Source: Antedon mediterranea (lineage: Eukaryota > Echinodermata > Crinoidea > Comatulida > Antedonidae). From it: a stretch of DNA of 64,000 nt. The DNA lies in assembly GCF_964355755.1 (NCBI RefSeq), contig NC_092675.1:13717312-13781311 (forward strand), written 5' to 3'. Positions 41,625 through 50,527 of the stretch are shown here, piece by piece. A program made the position numbers and the translations under genes. The notes below the pieces were generated by a model. It was not told where the DNA came from and did not search any database. It saw only the letters and a program-made list of their open reading frames with translations. Position 1 is the stretch's first letter; each line of letters begins with the position of its first letter.

Positions 41625-43397
41625 ATGTGCAATAAAAAGTACAAAGATTACTTGGACTCTTTGGCTAAGCAAATTGTCACTAACAGTAAAAGATTCTGGA
41701 GCTGGATGAAAACTAAATACAAGTCAAATAATCTTCCTTCTGTCATGAGTCACGATAACATTTCATTCCAGTCTAATTATGATAAAGCTACCACATTTAA
41801 TTCTTATTTTCATTCTTTTTTCAGTGAGCCTTCTCCGGACGTTCCCCGGGACTATCCAGGTCTTCCTGACTATGCGGTGGATAACTTAAGTTCTCTGTCT
41901 GTGAATCAGCATTCTGTGGAAAAGGCACTTAGTAACATTGATATCAATAAAGCTACTGGCATTGATCAGATTAGTAACGTTGTCTTAAAGGGTGCCTCCT
42001 CCTCACTCTCTTATCCGCTTTGCAAATTGTTTCAGCTATCTATTAATTCTGGGGTTTTTCCTTCATCTTGGAAACACGCTAATATTGTCCCAATTCACAA
42101 GAGTGGTCCCAAAAAACTAATCTGTAACTATCGTCCTATTTCGTTATTGCCTACTATGTCTAAGATTTTTGAGCGCATTGTGCATGATGGTTTGTCATCA
42201 CATGTTGCTAATGCTTTAAGTCCTAGGCAGCATGGTTTTGTCTCTGGGAGATCATGTCAAACCAACCTCGCACTGCTTCTTGCTACATCATACGATGCAA
42301 TTAACAGCAAGAAGCAGTGCGATGTGATTTACACTGATTTCTCTAAGGCTTTTGATTCCGTTTCCCATGATTTGCTTATTTTTAAACTTTCAAAATTTGG
42401 TTTATCCGGTTCACTGTTAAGTTGGTTTAAAAGCTATTTAACTAATAGACAACAGCGTGTTGTCATTGGGGGAGAGACATCTGATTGGCTCCCTGTGTTA
42501 TCGGGCGTTCCGCAGGGCTCGATCCTGGGCCCGCTTTTGTTTAATTTATTTATCAACGATCTTCCTTTAAAATTTAATCATTCCGAGTCTCTTTTATTTG
42601 CTGACGATCTGAAATTGTTTAAAGTGATTACCACTCCACAGGATGCTTTTTCACTTCAGGAGGATCTGGATGGTCTCGTGGAATGGACGGAGAAGTGGGG
42701 GATAAAACTTAATGCTAATAAATGCAAATATTTATCTATAACACTTAAAAAAAGGCCTGTGCTCTTCAATTATAATCTGAGTGGACATGATCTTGAGATG
42801 GTTTATGTATGGAAAGATTTAGGTATTTTTATTGATAGTAAATTAAATTTTTGTTCACATATTAATCATGTGTTGTCAAAAGCTAATAGAATGATGGGCT
42901 TAATATGGAGAAATTGTAGGTTTATGAACGACGGCAGGGCACTTTTATCTTTATACAAATCTATTATACGTCCTCACCTTGAATATTGTTCCGCAATTTT
43001 CAATTCAATTTCTCCATGTCAGGCCCGTCGAATCGACACTGTTCAACGGAAGTTTGTTCGATTCCTGTCTTATAACTGTGTTAATTTTGCCTTTTCCATT
43101 GATTCTGTCAGCAATCGTCGAACGATATCTGATATGGTTTTTTTATATAATATTTTAAATTCTAAATATGACTGTTCATTAATTTCACTATTTAGTTTAA
43201 ATGTTCCTGGTCGTACACGAAATAGACATTTATTGCATATTCCTTTTAGCCGTGTCGACTGTACTAAGAGGGGACTTTTTCATAGACTACCTTATACATT
43301 TAATAATCTAAATAGCAATCATATCGATATTTTTAATGATAGACTTGGTTATTTTAAGAGGACGATGATGTGTTCACTTCTTGAACAGTCTGCATAA
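41625..43397 (+). CDS. LINE ORF2 C-terminal part: reverse transcriptase (590 aa from first Met, 5' incomplete)
   Basis: RNA-dependent DNA polymerase of a non-LTR retrotransposon; in an intact element it copies element RNA onto nicked chromosomal DNA. Counting from the first Met, visible motifs are HANIVPIHKSG (151-161), NYRPISLL (169-176), QHGFVSGRS (202-210), motif A YTDFSKAFDSV with D238, SGVPQGSILGPLLF (293-306) and the catalytic FADD box (325-328, D327 and D328). After the RT come a thumb-like region and a C-terminal segment with LYKSIIRPHLEYC (443-455) and DTVQRKFVRFL (471-481), as in jockey-like proteins. No RNase H motif was seen. The Met is probably not a true start: the frame is open for 26 more codons back to the insertion junction at 41,547, where the satellite TAG closes it. 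The endonuclease half is lost. Expression is unlikely without a captured promoter. Confidence 0.9.
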   Translation: MCNKKYKDYLDSLAKQIVTNSKRFWSWMKTKYKSNNLPSVMSHDNISFQSNYDKATTFNSYFHSFFSEPSPDVPRDYPGLPDYAVDNLSSLSVNQHSVEKALSNIDINKATGIDQISNVVLKGASSSLSYPLCKLFQLSINSGVFPSSWKHANIVPIHKSGPKKLICNYRPISLLPTMSKIFERIVHDGLSSHVANALSPRQHGFVSGRSCQTNLALLLATSYDAINSKKQCDVIYTDFSKAFDSVSHDLLIFKLSKFGLSGSLLSWFKSYLTNRQQRVVIGGETSDWLPVLSGVPQGSILGPLLFNLFINDLPLKFNHSESLLFADDLKLFKVITTPQDAFSLQEDLDGLVEWTEKWGIKLNANKCKYLSITLKKRPVLFNYNLSGHDLEMVYVWKDLGIFIDSKLNFCSHINHVLSKANRMMGLIWRNCRFMNDGRALLSLYKSIIRPHLEYCSAIFNSISPCQARRIDTVQRKFVRFLSYNCVNFAFSIDSVSNRRTISDMVFLYNILNSKYDCSLISLFSLNVPGRTRNRHLLHIPFSRVDCTKRGLFHRLPYTFNNLNSNHIDIFNDRLGYFKRTMMCSLLEQSA

Positions 43398-43584
43398 CCT
43401 GTTTTAATTGAAATTTTTTATGGCATGCCAATCTATGTTTTTTATATATATATATATATTTTATCTGTATTTTATTGTTAACCGTTTTTGCTGTTGTATT
43501 GTTTTATGTTTCAAACCTGTTAGTGGCGGTATTTATCGCTGTTGGTTTTGATTGAATAAAATAAAAATAAAATAAAAATAAAAT
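43398..43584 (+). other. LINE 3' UTR and (AAAAT)n tail, copy 1
   Basis: After the stop codon there are about 155 bp of AT-rich 3' UTR with a 15-base alternating A/T run starting near 43,444. A hairpin lies at 43,524-43,541. The tail begins near 43,556 and is built of AAAAT and AAAAAT units, not a pure poly(A). An AATAAA polyadenylation-type hexamer lies at the start of the tail (about 43,555). The final repeat merges with the target duplication AAAATAG. Confidence 0.8.
43524..43541 (+). other. Predicted hairpin in LINE 3' UTR, copy 1
   Basis: 43,524-43,530 (TGGCGGT) can pair with 43,535-43,541 (ATCGCTG) around the loop ATTT. This gives a 7 bp stem including three G-U pairs, 15 bp before the repeat tail. 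In some LINEs (for example eel UnaL2) a 3' stem-loop plus a short repeat tail is the recognition site for the element's own RT. The same role here is inference. Confidence 0.45.
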
Positions 43585-43591
43585 AAAATAG
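43585..43591. other. Target-site duplication, right of LINE copy 1 (AAAATAG)
   Basis: Right-hand match to 41,540-41,546. Satellite resumes at 43,592 with CTTAATATCG, exactly continuing the type C monomer interrupted at 41,546. Confidence 0.8.
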
Positions 43592-46500
43592 CTTAATATC
43601 GTATTTATAAATGTTTTAGACCATTTTGAGCATTTCGACAAAACTTTTTCACACAAAACACCAAAGTTCTTAGAATAGCTTCAAATCGCATTTGGAGACG
43701 TTTTTTATACCATTTTGTGATTTCGATGAAACTTGATTACACAAAAACATCAAAGTTCTTAAAATCACATTATAAACCGTTTTAGACCATTTTGAGCATT
43801 TCGATAACACTTTTCACACAAAAACATCAAAGAGCACAAAATAGCTTAATATCGTATTTAAAAACGTTTTAGACCATTTTGAGCATTTAGACAAAACTTT
43901 TTCACACAAAACACCAAAGTGCTTAGAATAGCTTCAAATCGCATTTGGAGACGTTTTAGAACATTTTGTGTTTTTCGAAAAAAACTGTTAACATAAAAAC
44001 ACCAAAGTGCTTAGAATAGCTTCAAATCGCATTTGGAGACGTTTTAGAACATTTTGTGTTCTTCGAAAAAACCTGTTAACATAAAAACACCAAAGTGCTT
44101 AGAATAGCTTCAAATCGCATTTGGAGACGTTTTAGACCATTTTGTGATTTTTGAAAAAACTTGTTAACATAAAAACACCAAAGTGCTTAGAATAGCTTCA
44201 AATCACATTTGGAGACGTTTTAGACCATTTTGTGATTTTCGAAAAAAATTGTTAACATAAAAACACGAAAGTGCTTAGAATAGCTTCAAATCGCATTTGG
44301 AAACGTTTTAGACCATTTTGTGATTTTCGAAAAAGATTGTTAACATAAAAACACCAAAGTGCTTAGAAAAGCTTCAAATCGCATTTGGAGACGTTTTAGA
44401 CCATTTTGTGCATTTCGATGAAACTTGGTTACACAAAAACATCAAAGTGCTTAAAATCACATTATAAACCATTTTAGACCATTTTGAGCATTTCGATAAC
44501 ACTTTTCACACAAAAACATCAAAGAGCACAAAATAGCTTAATATCTTATTTAAAAACGTTTTAGACCATTTTGAGCATTTCGACAAAACTTTTTCACACA
44601 AAACACCAAAGTGCTTAGAATAGCTTCAAATCGCATTTGGAGACGTTTTAGACCATTTTGTGATTTTCGAAAAAACTTGTTAACATAAAAACATCAAAGT
44701 GTACAGAATAACTTCAAATCGCATTTGGAGACCGTTTTAGGCCAATTTGTGATTTCCGAAAAAACTTGTTAACCTAAAAATACCAAAGTGTTTAGAATAG
44801 CTTCAAATCGCATTTGGAGACGTTTTAGACCATTTTGTGATTTTCGAAAAAACTTGTTAACATAAAAACACCAAAGTGCTTCAAATCGCATTTGGAGACA
44901 TTTTAGACCAATTTGTGATTTTTGAAAAAACTTGTTAACATAAAAACACCAAAGTGCTTACAATAGCTTCAAATCGTATTTGGAGACGTTTTAGACCATT
45001 TTGTGATTTTCGAAAAAACTTGTTAACATAAAAACACCAAAGTACTTAGAATAGCTTCAAATCGCATTTGGAGACGTTTTAGACCATTTTATGCTTTTCG
45101 ATGAAACTTGGTTACACAAAAACATCAAAGTGCTTAAAATCACATTATAATCCGTTTTAGACCATTTTGAGCATTTCGATAACACTTTTCACACAAAAAC
45201 ATCAAAGAGCACAAAATAGCTTAATATCGTATTTAAAAACGTTTTAGACCATTTTGAGCATTTCGACAAAACTTTTTCACACAAAACACCAAAGTGCTTA
45301 GAATAGCTTCAAATCGCATTTGGAGACGTTTTAGACCATTTTGTGATTTTCGAAAAAAATTGTTAACATAAAAACATCAAAGTGTACAGAATAGCTTCAA
45401 ATCGCATTTGGAGACCGTTTTAGGCCAATTTGTGATTTTCGAAAAAACTTGTTAACCTAAAAATACCAAAGTGTTTAGAATAGCTTCAAATCGCATTTGG
45501 AGACGTTTTAGACCATTTTGTGATTTTCGAAAAAACTTGTTAACATAAAAACACCAAAGTGCTTAGAATAGCTTCAAATCGCATTTGGAGACATTTTAGA
45601 CCAATTTGTGATTTTCGAAAAAACTTGTCAACATAAAAACATCAAAGTGCTTAAAATCACATTATAATCCGTTTTAGACCATTTTGAGCATTTCGATAAC
45701 ACTTTTCACACAAAAACATCAAAGAGCACAAAATAGCTTAATATCGTATTTAAAAACGTTTTAACCATTTTGAGCATTTCGACAAAACTTTTTCACACAA
45801 AACACCAAAGTGCTTAGAATAGCTTCAAATCGCATTTGGAGACGTTTTAGACCATGTTGTGCATTTCGATGAAACTTGGTTACACAAAAACATCAAAGTG
45901 CTTAAAATCACATTATAAACCATTTTAGACCATTTTGAGCATTTCGATAACACTTTTCACACAAAAACATCAAAGAGCACAAAATAGCTTAATATCGTAT
46001 TTAAAAACGTTTTAGACCATTTTGAGCATTTCGACAAAACTTTTTCACACAAAACACCAAAGTGCTTAGAATAGCTTCAAATCGCATTTGGAGACGTTTT
46101 AGACCATTTTGTGATTTTCGAAAAAACTTGTTAACATAAAAACATCAAAGTGTACAGAATAACTTCAAATCGCATTTGGAGACCGTTTTAGGCCAATTTG
46201 TGATTTTCGAAAAAACTTGTTAACCTAAAAATACCAAAGTGTTTAGAATAGCTTCAAATCGCATTTGGAGACGTTTTAGACCATTTTGTGATTTTCGAAA
46301 AAACTTGTTAACATAAAAACACCAAAGTGCTTCAAATCGCATTTGGAGACATTTTAGACCAATTTGTGATTTTTGAAAAAACTTGTTAACATAAAAACAC
46401 CAAAGTGCTTACAATAGCTTCAAATCGTATTTGGAGACGTTTTAGACCATTTTGTGATTTTCGAAAAAACTTGTTAACATAAAAACACCAAAGTACTTAG

Positions 46501-48482
46501 AATAGCTTCAAATCGCATTTGGAGACGTTTTAGACCATTTTATGCATTTCGATGAAACTTGGTTACACAAAAACATCAAAGTGCTTAAAATCACATTATA
46601 ATCCGTTTTAGACCATTTTGAGCATTTCGATAACACTTTTCACACAAAAACATCAAAGAGCACAAAATAGCTTAATATCGTATTTAAAAACTTTTTAGAC
46701 CATTTTGAGCATTTCGACAAAACTTTTTCACACAAAACACCAAAGTGCTTAGAATAGCTTCAAATCGCATTTGGAGACGTTTTAGACCATTTTGTGATTT
46801 TCGAAAAAAATTGTTAACATAAAAACATCAAAGTGTACAGAATAGCTTCAAATCGCATTTGGAGACCGTTTTAGGCCAATTTGTGATTTTCGAAAAAACT
46901 TGTTAACCTAAAAATACCAAAGTGTTTAGAATTGCTTCAAATCGCATTTGGAGACGTTTTAGACCATTTTGTGATTTTCGAAAAAACTTGTTAACATAAA
47001 AACACCAAAGTGCTTAGAATAGCTTCAAATCGCATTTGGAGACATTTTAGACCAATTTGTGATTTTCGAAAAAACTTATCAACATAAAAACACCAAAGGG
47101 TTTAGAATATCTTCAAATCGCATTTGGAGACGTTTTAGACCATTTTGTGATTTTCGAAAAAACTTGTTAACATAAAAACACCAAAGTGCTTAGAATAGCT
47201 TCAAATCGCATTTGGAGACGTTTTAGACCAATTTGTGATTTTCGAAAAAACTTATCAACATAAAAACACCAAAGGGTTTAGAATAGCTTCAAATCGCATT
47301 TGGAGACGTTTTAGACCATTTTGTGATTTTGAAAAAACTTGTTAACATAAAAACACCAAAGTGCTTAGAATAGCTTCAAATCGCATTTGGAGACGTTTTA
47401 GACCATTTTGTGATTTTCGAAAAAACTTGTTAACATAAAAACACCAAAGTGCTTAGAATAGCTTCAAATCGTATTTGGAGACTTTTTAGACCATTTTGAG
47501 ATTTTCGAAAAAACTTGGTTACACAAAAACATCAAAGTGCTTAAAATCACATTATAAACCGTTTTAGACCATTTTGAGCATTTCGATAACACTTTTCACA
47601 CAAAAACATCAAAGAGCACAAAATAGCTTAATATCGTATTTAAAAACGTTTTAGACCATTTTGAGCATTTCGACAAAACTTTTTCACACAAAACACCAAA
47701 GTGCTTAGAATAGCTTCAAATCGCATTTGGAGACGTTTTAGACCAATTTGTGATTTTTGAAAAAACTTGTTAACATAAAAACACCAAAGTGCTTAGAATA
47801 GCTTCAAATCACATTTGGAGACGTTTTAGACCATTTTGTGATTTTCGAAAAAACTTGTTAACATAAAAACACGAAAGTGCTTAGAATAGCTTCAAATCGC
47901 CTTTGGAAACGTTTTAGACCATTTTGTGATTTTCGAAAAAACTTGTTAACATAAAAACACGAAAGTGCTTAGAATCACATTATAAACCGTTTTAGACCAT
48001 TTTGAGCATTTCGATAACAATTTTCACACAAAAACATCAAAGAGCACAAAATAGCTTAATATCGTATTTAAAAATGTTTTAGACCATTTTGAGCATTTAG
48101 ATAAAACTTTTTCACACAAAACACCAAAGTGCTTAGAATAGCTTCAAATCGCATTTGGAGACGTTTTAGACCATTTTGTGATTTTTGAAAAAACTTGTTA
48201 ACATAAAAACACCAAAGTGCTTAGAATAGCTTCAAATCACATTTGGAGATGTTTTAGACCATTTTGTGATTTTTGAAAAAACTTGTTAACATAAAAACAC
48301 GAAAGTGCTTAGAATAGCTTCAAATCGCATTTGGAAACGTTTTAGACCATTTTGTGATTTTCGAAAAAGATTGTTAACATAAAAACACCAATGTGCTTAG
48401 AATCACATTATAAACCGTTTTAGACCATTTTGAGCATTTCGATAACAATTTTCACACAAAAACATCAAAGAGCACAAAATAG
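43592..48482. repeat. Satellite array, middle block between the two LINE copies (4,891 bp)
   Basis: Same A, B and C monomers as the left block. It corresponds to 36,656-41,546 at a constant offset of 6,936, with only scattered single-base differences noticed. One example is GTTCTTAAAA near 43,755, where the equivalent place near 36,819 has GTGCTTAAAA. Its first part matches 13,506 to about 15,750 and the rest matches about 10,859-13,505. It is therefore the same 4,891 bp unit in rotated order. No other gene or element was seen inside. Confidence 0.95.
48476..48482. other. Target-site duplication, left of LINE copy 2 (AAAATAG)
   Basis: Identical to the left flank of copy 1 at offset 6,936. 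Its TAG is the in-frame stop that bounds the truncated LINE reading frame. Confidence 0.8.
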
Positions 48483-48560
48483 TATTATAGATATCTGAAA
48501 AAAAATAATAATCGGTTAGCCCAAAGTAATTTCAAATTTGCTCGCGCGTCTTTTAAAAAA

Positions 48561-50417
48561 ATGTGCAATAAAAAGTACAAAGATTACTTGGACTCTTTGG
48601 CTAAGCAAATTGTCACTAACAGTAAAAGATTCTGGAGCTGGATGAAAACTAAATACAAGTCAAATAATCTTCCTTCTGTCATGAGTCACGATAACATTTC
48701 ATTCCAGTCTAATTATGATAAAGCTACCACATTTAATTCTTATTTTCATTCTTTTTTCAGTGAGCCTTCTCCGGACGTTCCCCGGGACTATCCAGGTCTT
48801 CCTGACTATGCGGTGGATAACTTAAGTTCTCTGTCTGTGAATCAGCATTCTGTGGAAAAGGCACTTAGTAACATTGATATCAATAAAGCTACTGGCATTG
48901 ATCAGATTAGTAACGTTGTCTTAAAGGGTGCCTCCTCCTCACTCTCTTATCCGCTTTGCAAATTGTTTCAGCTATCTATTAATTCTGGGGTTTTTCCTTC
49001 ATCTTGGAAACACGCTAATATTGTCCCAATTCACAAGAGTGGTCCCAAAAAACTAATCTGTAACTATCGTCCTATTTCGTTATTGCCTACTATGTCTAAG
49101 ATTTTTGAGCGCATTGTGCATGATGGTTTGTCATCACATGTTGCTAATGCTTTAAGTCCTAGGCAGCATGGTTTTGTCTCTGGGAGATCATGTCAAACCA
49201 ACCTCGCACTGCTTCTTGCTACATCATACGATGCAATTAACAGCAAGAAGCAGTGCGATGTGATTTACACTGATTTCTCTAAGGCTTTTGATTCCGTTTC
49301 CCATGATTTGCTTATTTTTAAACTTTCAAAATTTGGTTTATCCGGTTCACTGTTAAGTTGGTTTAAAAGCTATTTAACTAATAGACAACAGCGTGTTGTC
49401 ATTGGGGGAGAGACATCTGATTGGCTCCCTGTGTTATCGGGCGTTCCGCAGGGCTCGATCCTGGGCCCGCTTTTGTTTAATTTATTTATCAACGATCTTC
49501 CTTTAAAATTTAATCATTCCGAGTCTCTTTTATTTGCTGACGATCTGAAATTGTTTAAAGTGATTACCACTCCACAGGATGCTTTTTCACTTCAGGAGGA
49601 TCTGGATGGTCTCGTGGAATGGACGGAGAAGTGGGGGATAAAACTTAATGCTAATAAATGCAAATATTTATCTATAACACTTAAAAAAAGGCCTGTGCTC
49701 TTCAATTATAATCTGAGTGGACATGATCTTGAGATGGTTTATGTATGGAAAGATTTAGGTATTTTTATTGATAGTAAATTAAATTTTTGTTCACATATTA
49801 ATCATGTGTTGTCAAAAGCTAATAGAATGATGGGCTTAATATGGAGAAATTGTAGGTTTATGAACGACGGCAGGGCACTTTTATCTTTATACAAATCTAT
49901 TATACGTCCTCACCTTGAATATTGTTCCGCAATTTTCAATTCAATTTCTCCATGTCAGGCCCGTCGAATCGACACTGTTCAACGGAAGTTTGTTCGATTC
50001 CTGTCTTATAACTGTGTTAATTTTGCCTTTTCCATTGATTCTGTCAGCAATCGTCGAACGATATCTGATATGGTTTTTTTATATAATATTTTAAATTCTA
50101 AATATGACTGTTCATTAATTTCACTATTTAGTTTAAATGTTCCTGGTCGTACACGAAATAGACATTTATTGCATATTCCTTTTAGCCGTGTCGACTGTAC
50201 TAAGAGGGGACTTTTTCATAGACTACCTTATACATTTAATAATCTAAATAGCAATCATATCGATATTTTTAATGATAGACTTGGTTATTTTAAGAGGACG
50301 ATGATGTGTTCACTTCTTGAACAGTCTGCAAAACCTGTTTTAATTGAAATTTTTTATGGCATGCCAATCTATGTTTTTTATATATATATATATATTTTAT
50401 CTGTATTTTATTGTTAA
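48561..50417 (+). CDS. LINE ORF2 C-terminal part: reverse transcriptase, stop-loss copy (618 aa)
   Basis: The protein is identical to copy 1 over all 590 residues from the first Met, including D238, SGVPQGSILGPLLF and FADD. At 50,331-50,333 the stop TAA of copy 1 is AAA (Lys), so the frame runs 28 codons further through the 3' UTR to a TAA at 50,415-50,417. The added tail includes a YIYIYI stretch coded by the A/T dinucleotide run and is very unlikely to be a functional domain. Copy 1 with TAA is the likely ancestral state because the extension is translated UTR. As in copy 1, the frame is open upstream to the truncation junction (48,483), and the endonuclease is absent. Confidence 0.88.
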   Translation: MCNKKYKDYLDSLAKQIVTNSKRFWSWMKTKYKSNNLPSVMSHDNISFQSNYDKATTFNSYFHSFFSEPSPDVPRDYPGLPDYAVDNLSSLSVNQHSVEKALSNIDINKATGIDQISNVVLKGASSSLSYPLCKLFQLSINSGVFPSSWKHANIVPIHKSGPKKLICNYRPISLLPTMSKIFERIVHDGLSSHVANALSPRQHGFVSGRSCQTNLALLLATSYDAINSKKQCDVIYTDFSKAFDSVSHDLLIFKLSKFGLSGSLLSWFKSYLTNRQQRVVIGGETSDWLPVLSGVPQGSILGPLLFNLFINDLPLKFNHSESLLFADDLKLFKVITTPQDAFSLQEDLDGLVEWTEKWGIKLNANKCKYLSITLKKRPVLFNYNLSGHDLEMVYVWKDLGIFIDSKLNFCSHINHVLSKANRMMGLIWRNCRFMNDGRALLSLYKSIIRPHLEYCSAIFNSISPCQARRIDTVQRKFVRFLSYNCVNFAFSIDSVSNRRTISDMVFLYNILNSKYDCSLISLFSLNVPGRTRNRHLLHIPFSRVDCTKRGLFHRLPYTFNNLNSNHIDIFNDRLGYFKRTMMCSLLEQSAKPVLIEIFYGMPIYVFYIYIYILSVFYC

Positions 50418-50520
50418 CCGTTTTTGCTGTTGTATTGTTTTATGTTTCAAACCTGTTAGTGGCGGTATTTATCGCTGTTGGTTTTGATTGAATAAAATAA
50501 AAATAAAATAAAAATAAAAT
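50334..50520 (+). other. LINE 3' UTR and (AAAAT)n tail, copy 2
   Basis: I compared this stretch by eye with 43,398-43,584 and found no difference, including the length of the A/T dinucleotide run and the number of tail units. Both are usually quick to change, so the duplication is recent or homogenised. The hairpin lies at 50,460-50,477. The first 84 bases are translated in the stop-loss frame. Confidence 0.8.
50460..50477 (+). other. Predicted hairpin in LINE 3' UTR, copy 2
   Basis: Same 7 bp stem (50,460-50,466 with 50,471-50,477) and ATTT loop as in copy 1, unchanged. A role as the RT recognition site is inference. Confidence 0.45.
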
Positions 50521-50527
50521 AAAATAG
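50521..50527. other. Target-site duplication, right of LINE copy 2 (AAAATAG)
   Basis: Identical to 43,585-43,591 at offset 6,936. The type C monomer resumes with CTTAATATCG at 50,528. Confidence 0.8.

Larger units (their letters stand above)
41547..43584 (+). mobile_element. 5'-truncated Jockey/CR1-group non-LTR retrotransposon, copy 1
   Basis: About 2.04 kb of sequence unlike the satellite, inserted in a type C monomer. It consists of a 5'-truncated ORF2 (open from the junction at 41,547 to the stop at 43,395-43,397), about 155 bp of 3' UTR, a small hairpin, and a tail of AAAAT/AAAAAT repeats from about 43,556. It is flanked by the 7 bp duplication AAAATAG (41,540-41,546 and 43,585-43,591). 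The tail, short duplication and loss of the 5' end are typical of target-primed reverse transcription. ORF1 and the endonuclease domain are missing, so it could not move on its own. The clade assignment rests on reading the RT motifs, not on a tree. Confidence 0.9.
48483..50520 (+). mobile_element. 5'-truncated Jockey/CR1-group non-LTR retrotransposon, copy 2
   Basis: Same element as at 41,547-43,584, shifted by exactly 6,936 bp, with the same truncation point, 3' UTR, hairpin, tail length and flanking AAAATAG (48,476-48,482 and 50,521-50,527). Sharing these accidents of a single integration means it arose by duplication of the surrounding satellite unit, not by a second transposition. The one difference noticed is T to A at 50,331, which destroys the stop codon. 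Confidence 0.9.

Noticed and set aside
42800-43397. RNase H domain after the RT, as in I-clade LINEs
   Set aside because: I saw no DEDD-type RNase H motif pattern in residues 400-590; the region looks like the C-terminal segment of Jockey/CR1-type proteins.
41547-43591. LTR retrotransposon or retrovirus-like element
   Set aside because: There are no long terminal repeats, gag, protease or integrase. The AAAAT tail, 5' truncation and RT motifs fit a non-LTR element.
50331-50417. The 28-residue C-terminal extension of LINE copy 2 as a functional domain
   Set aside because: It is translated 3' UTR including an A/T dinucleotide run, created by one base change in the stop codon present in copy 1.
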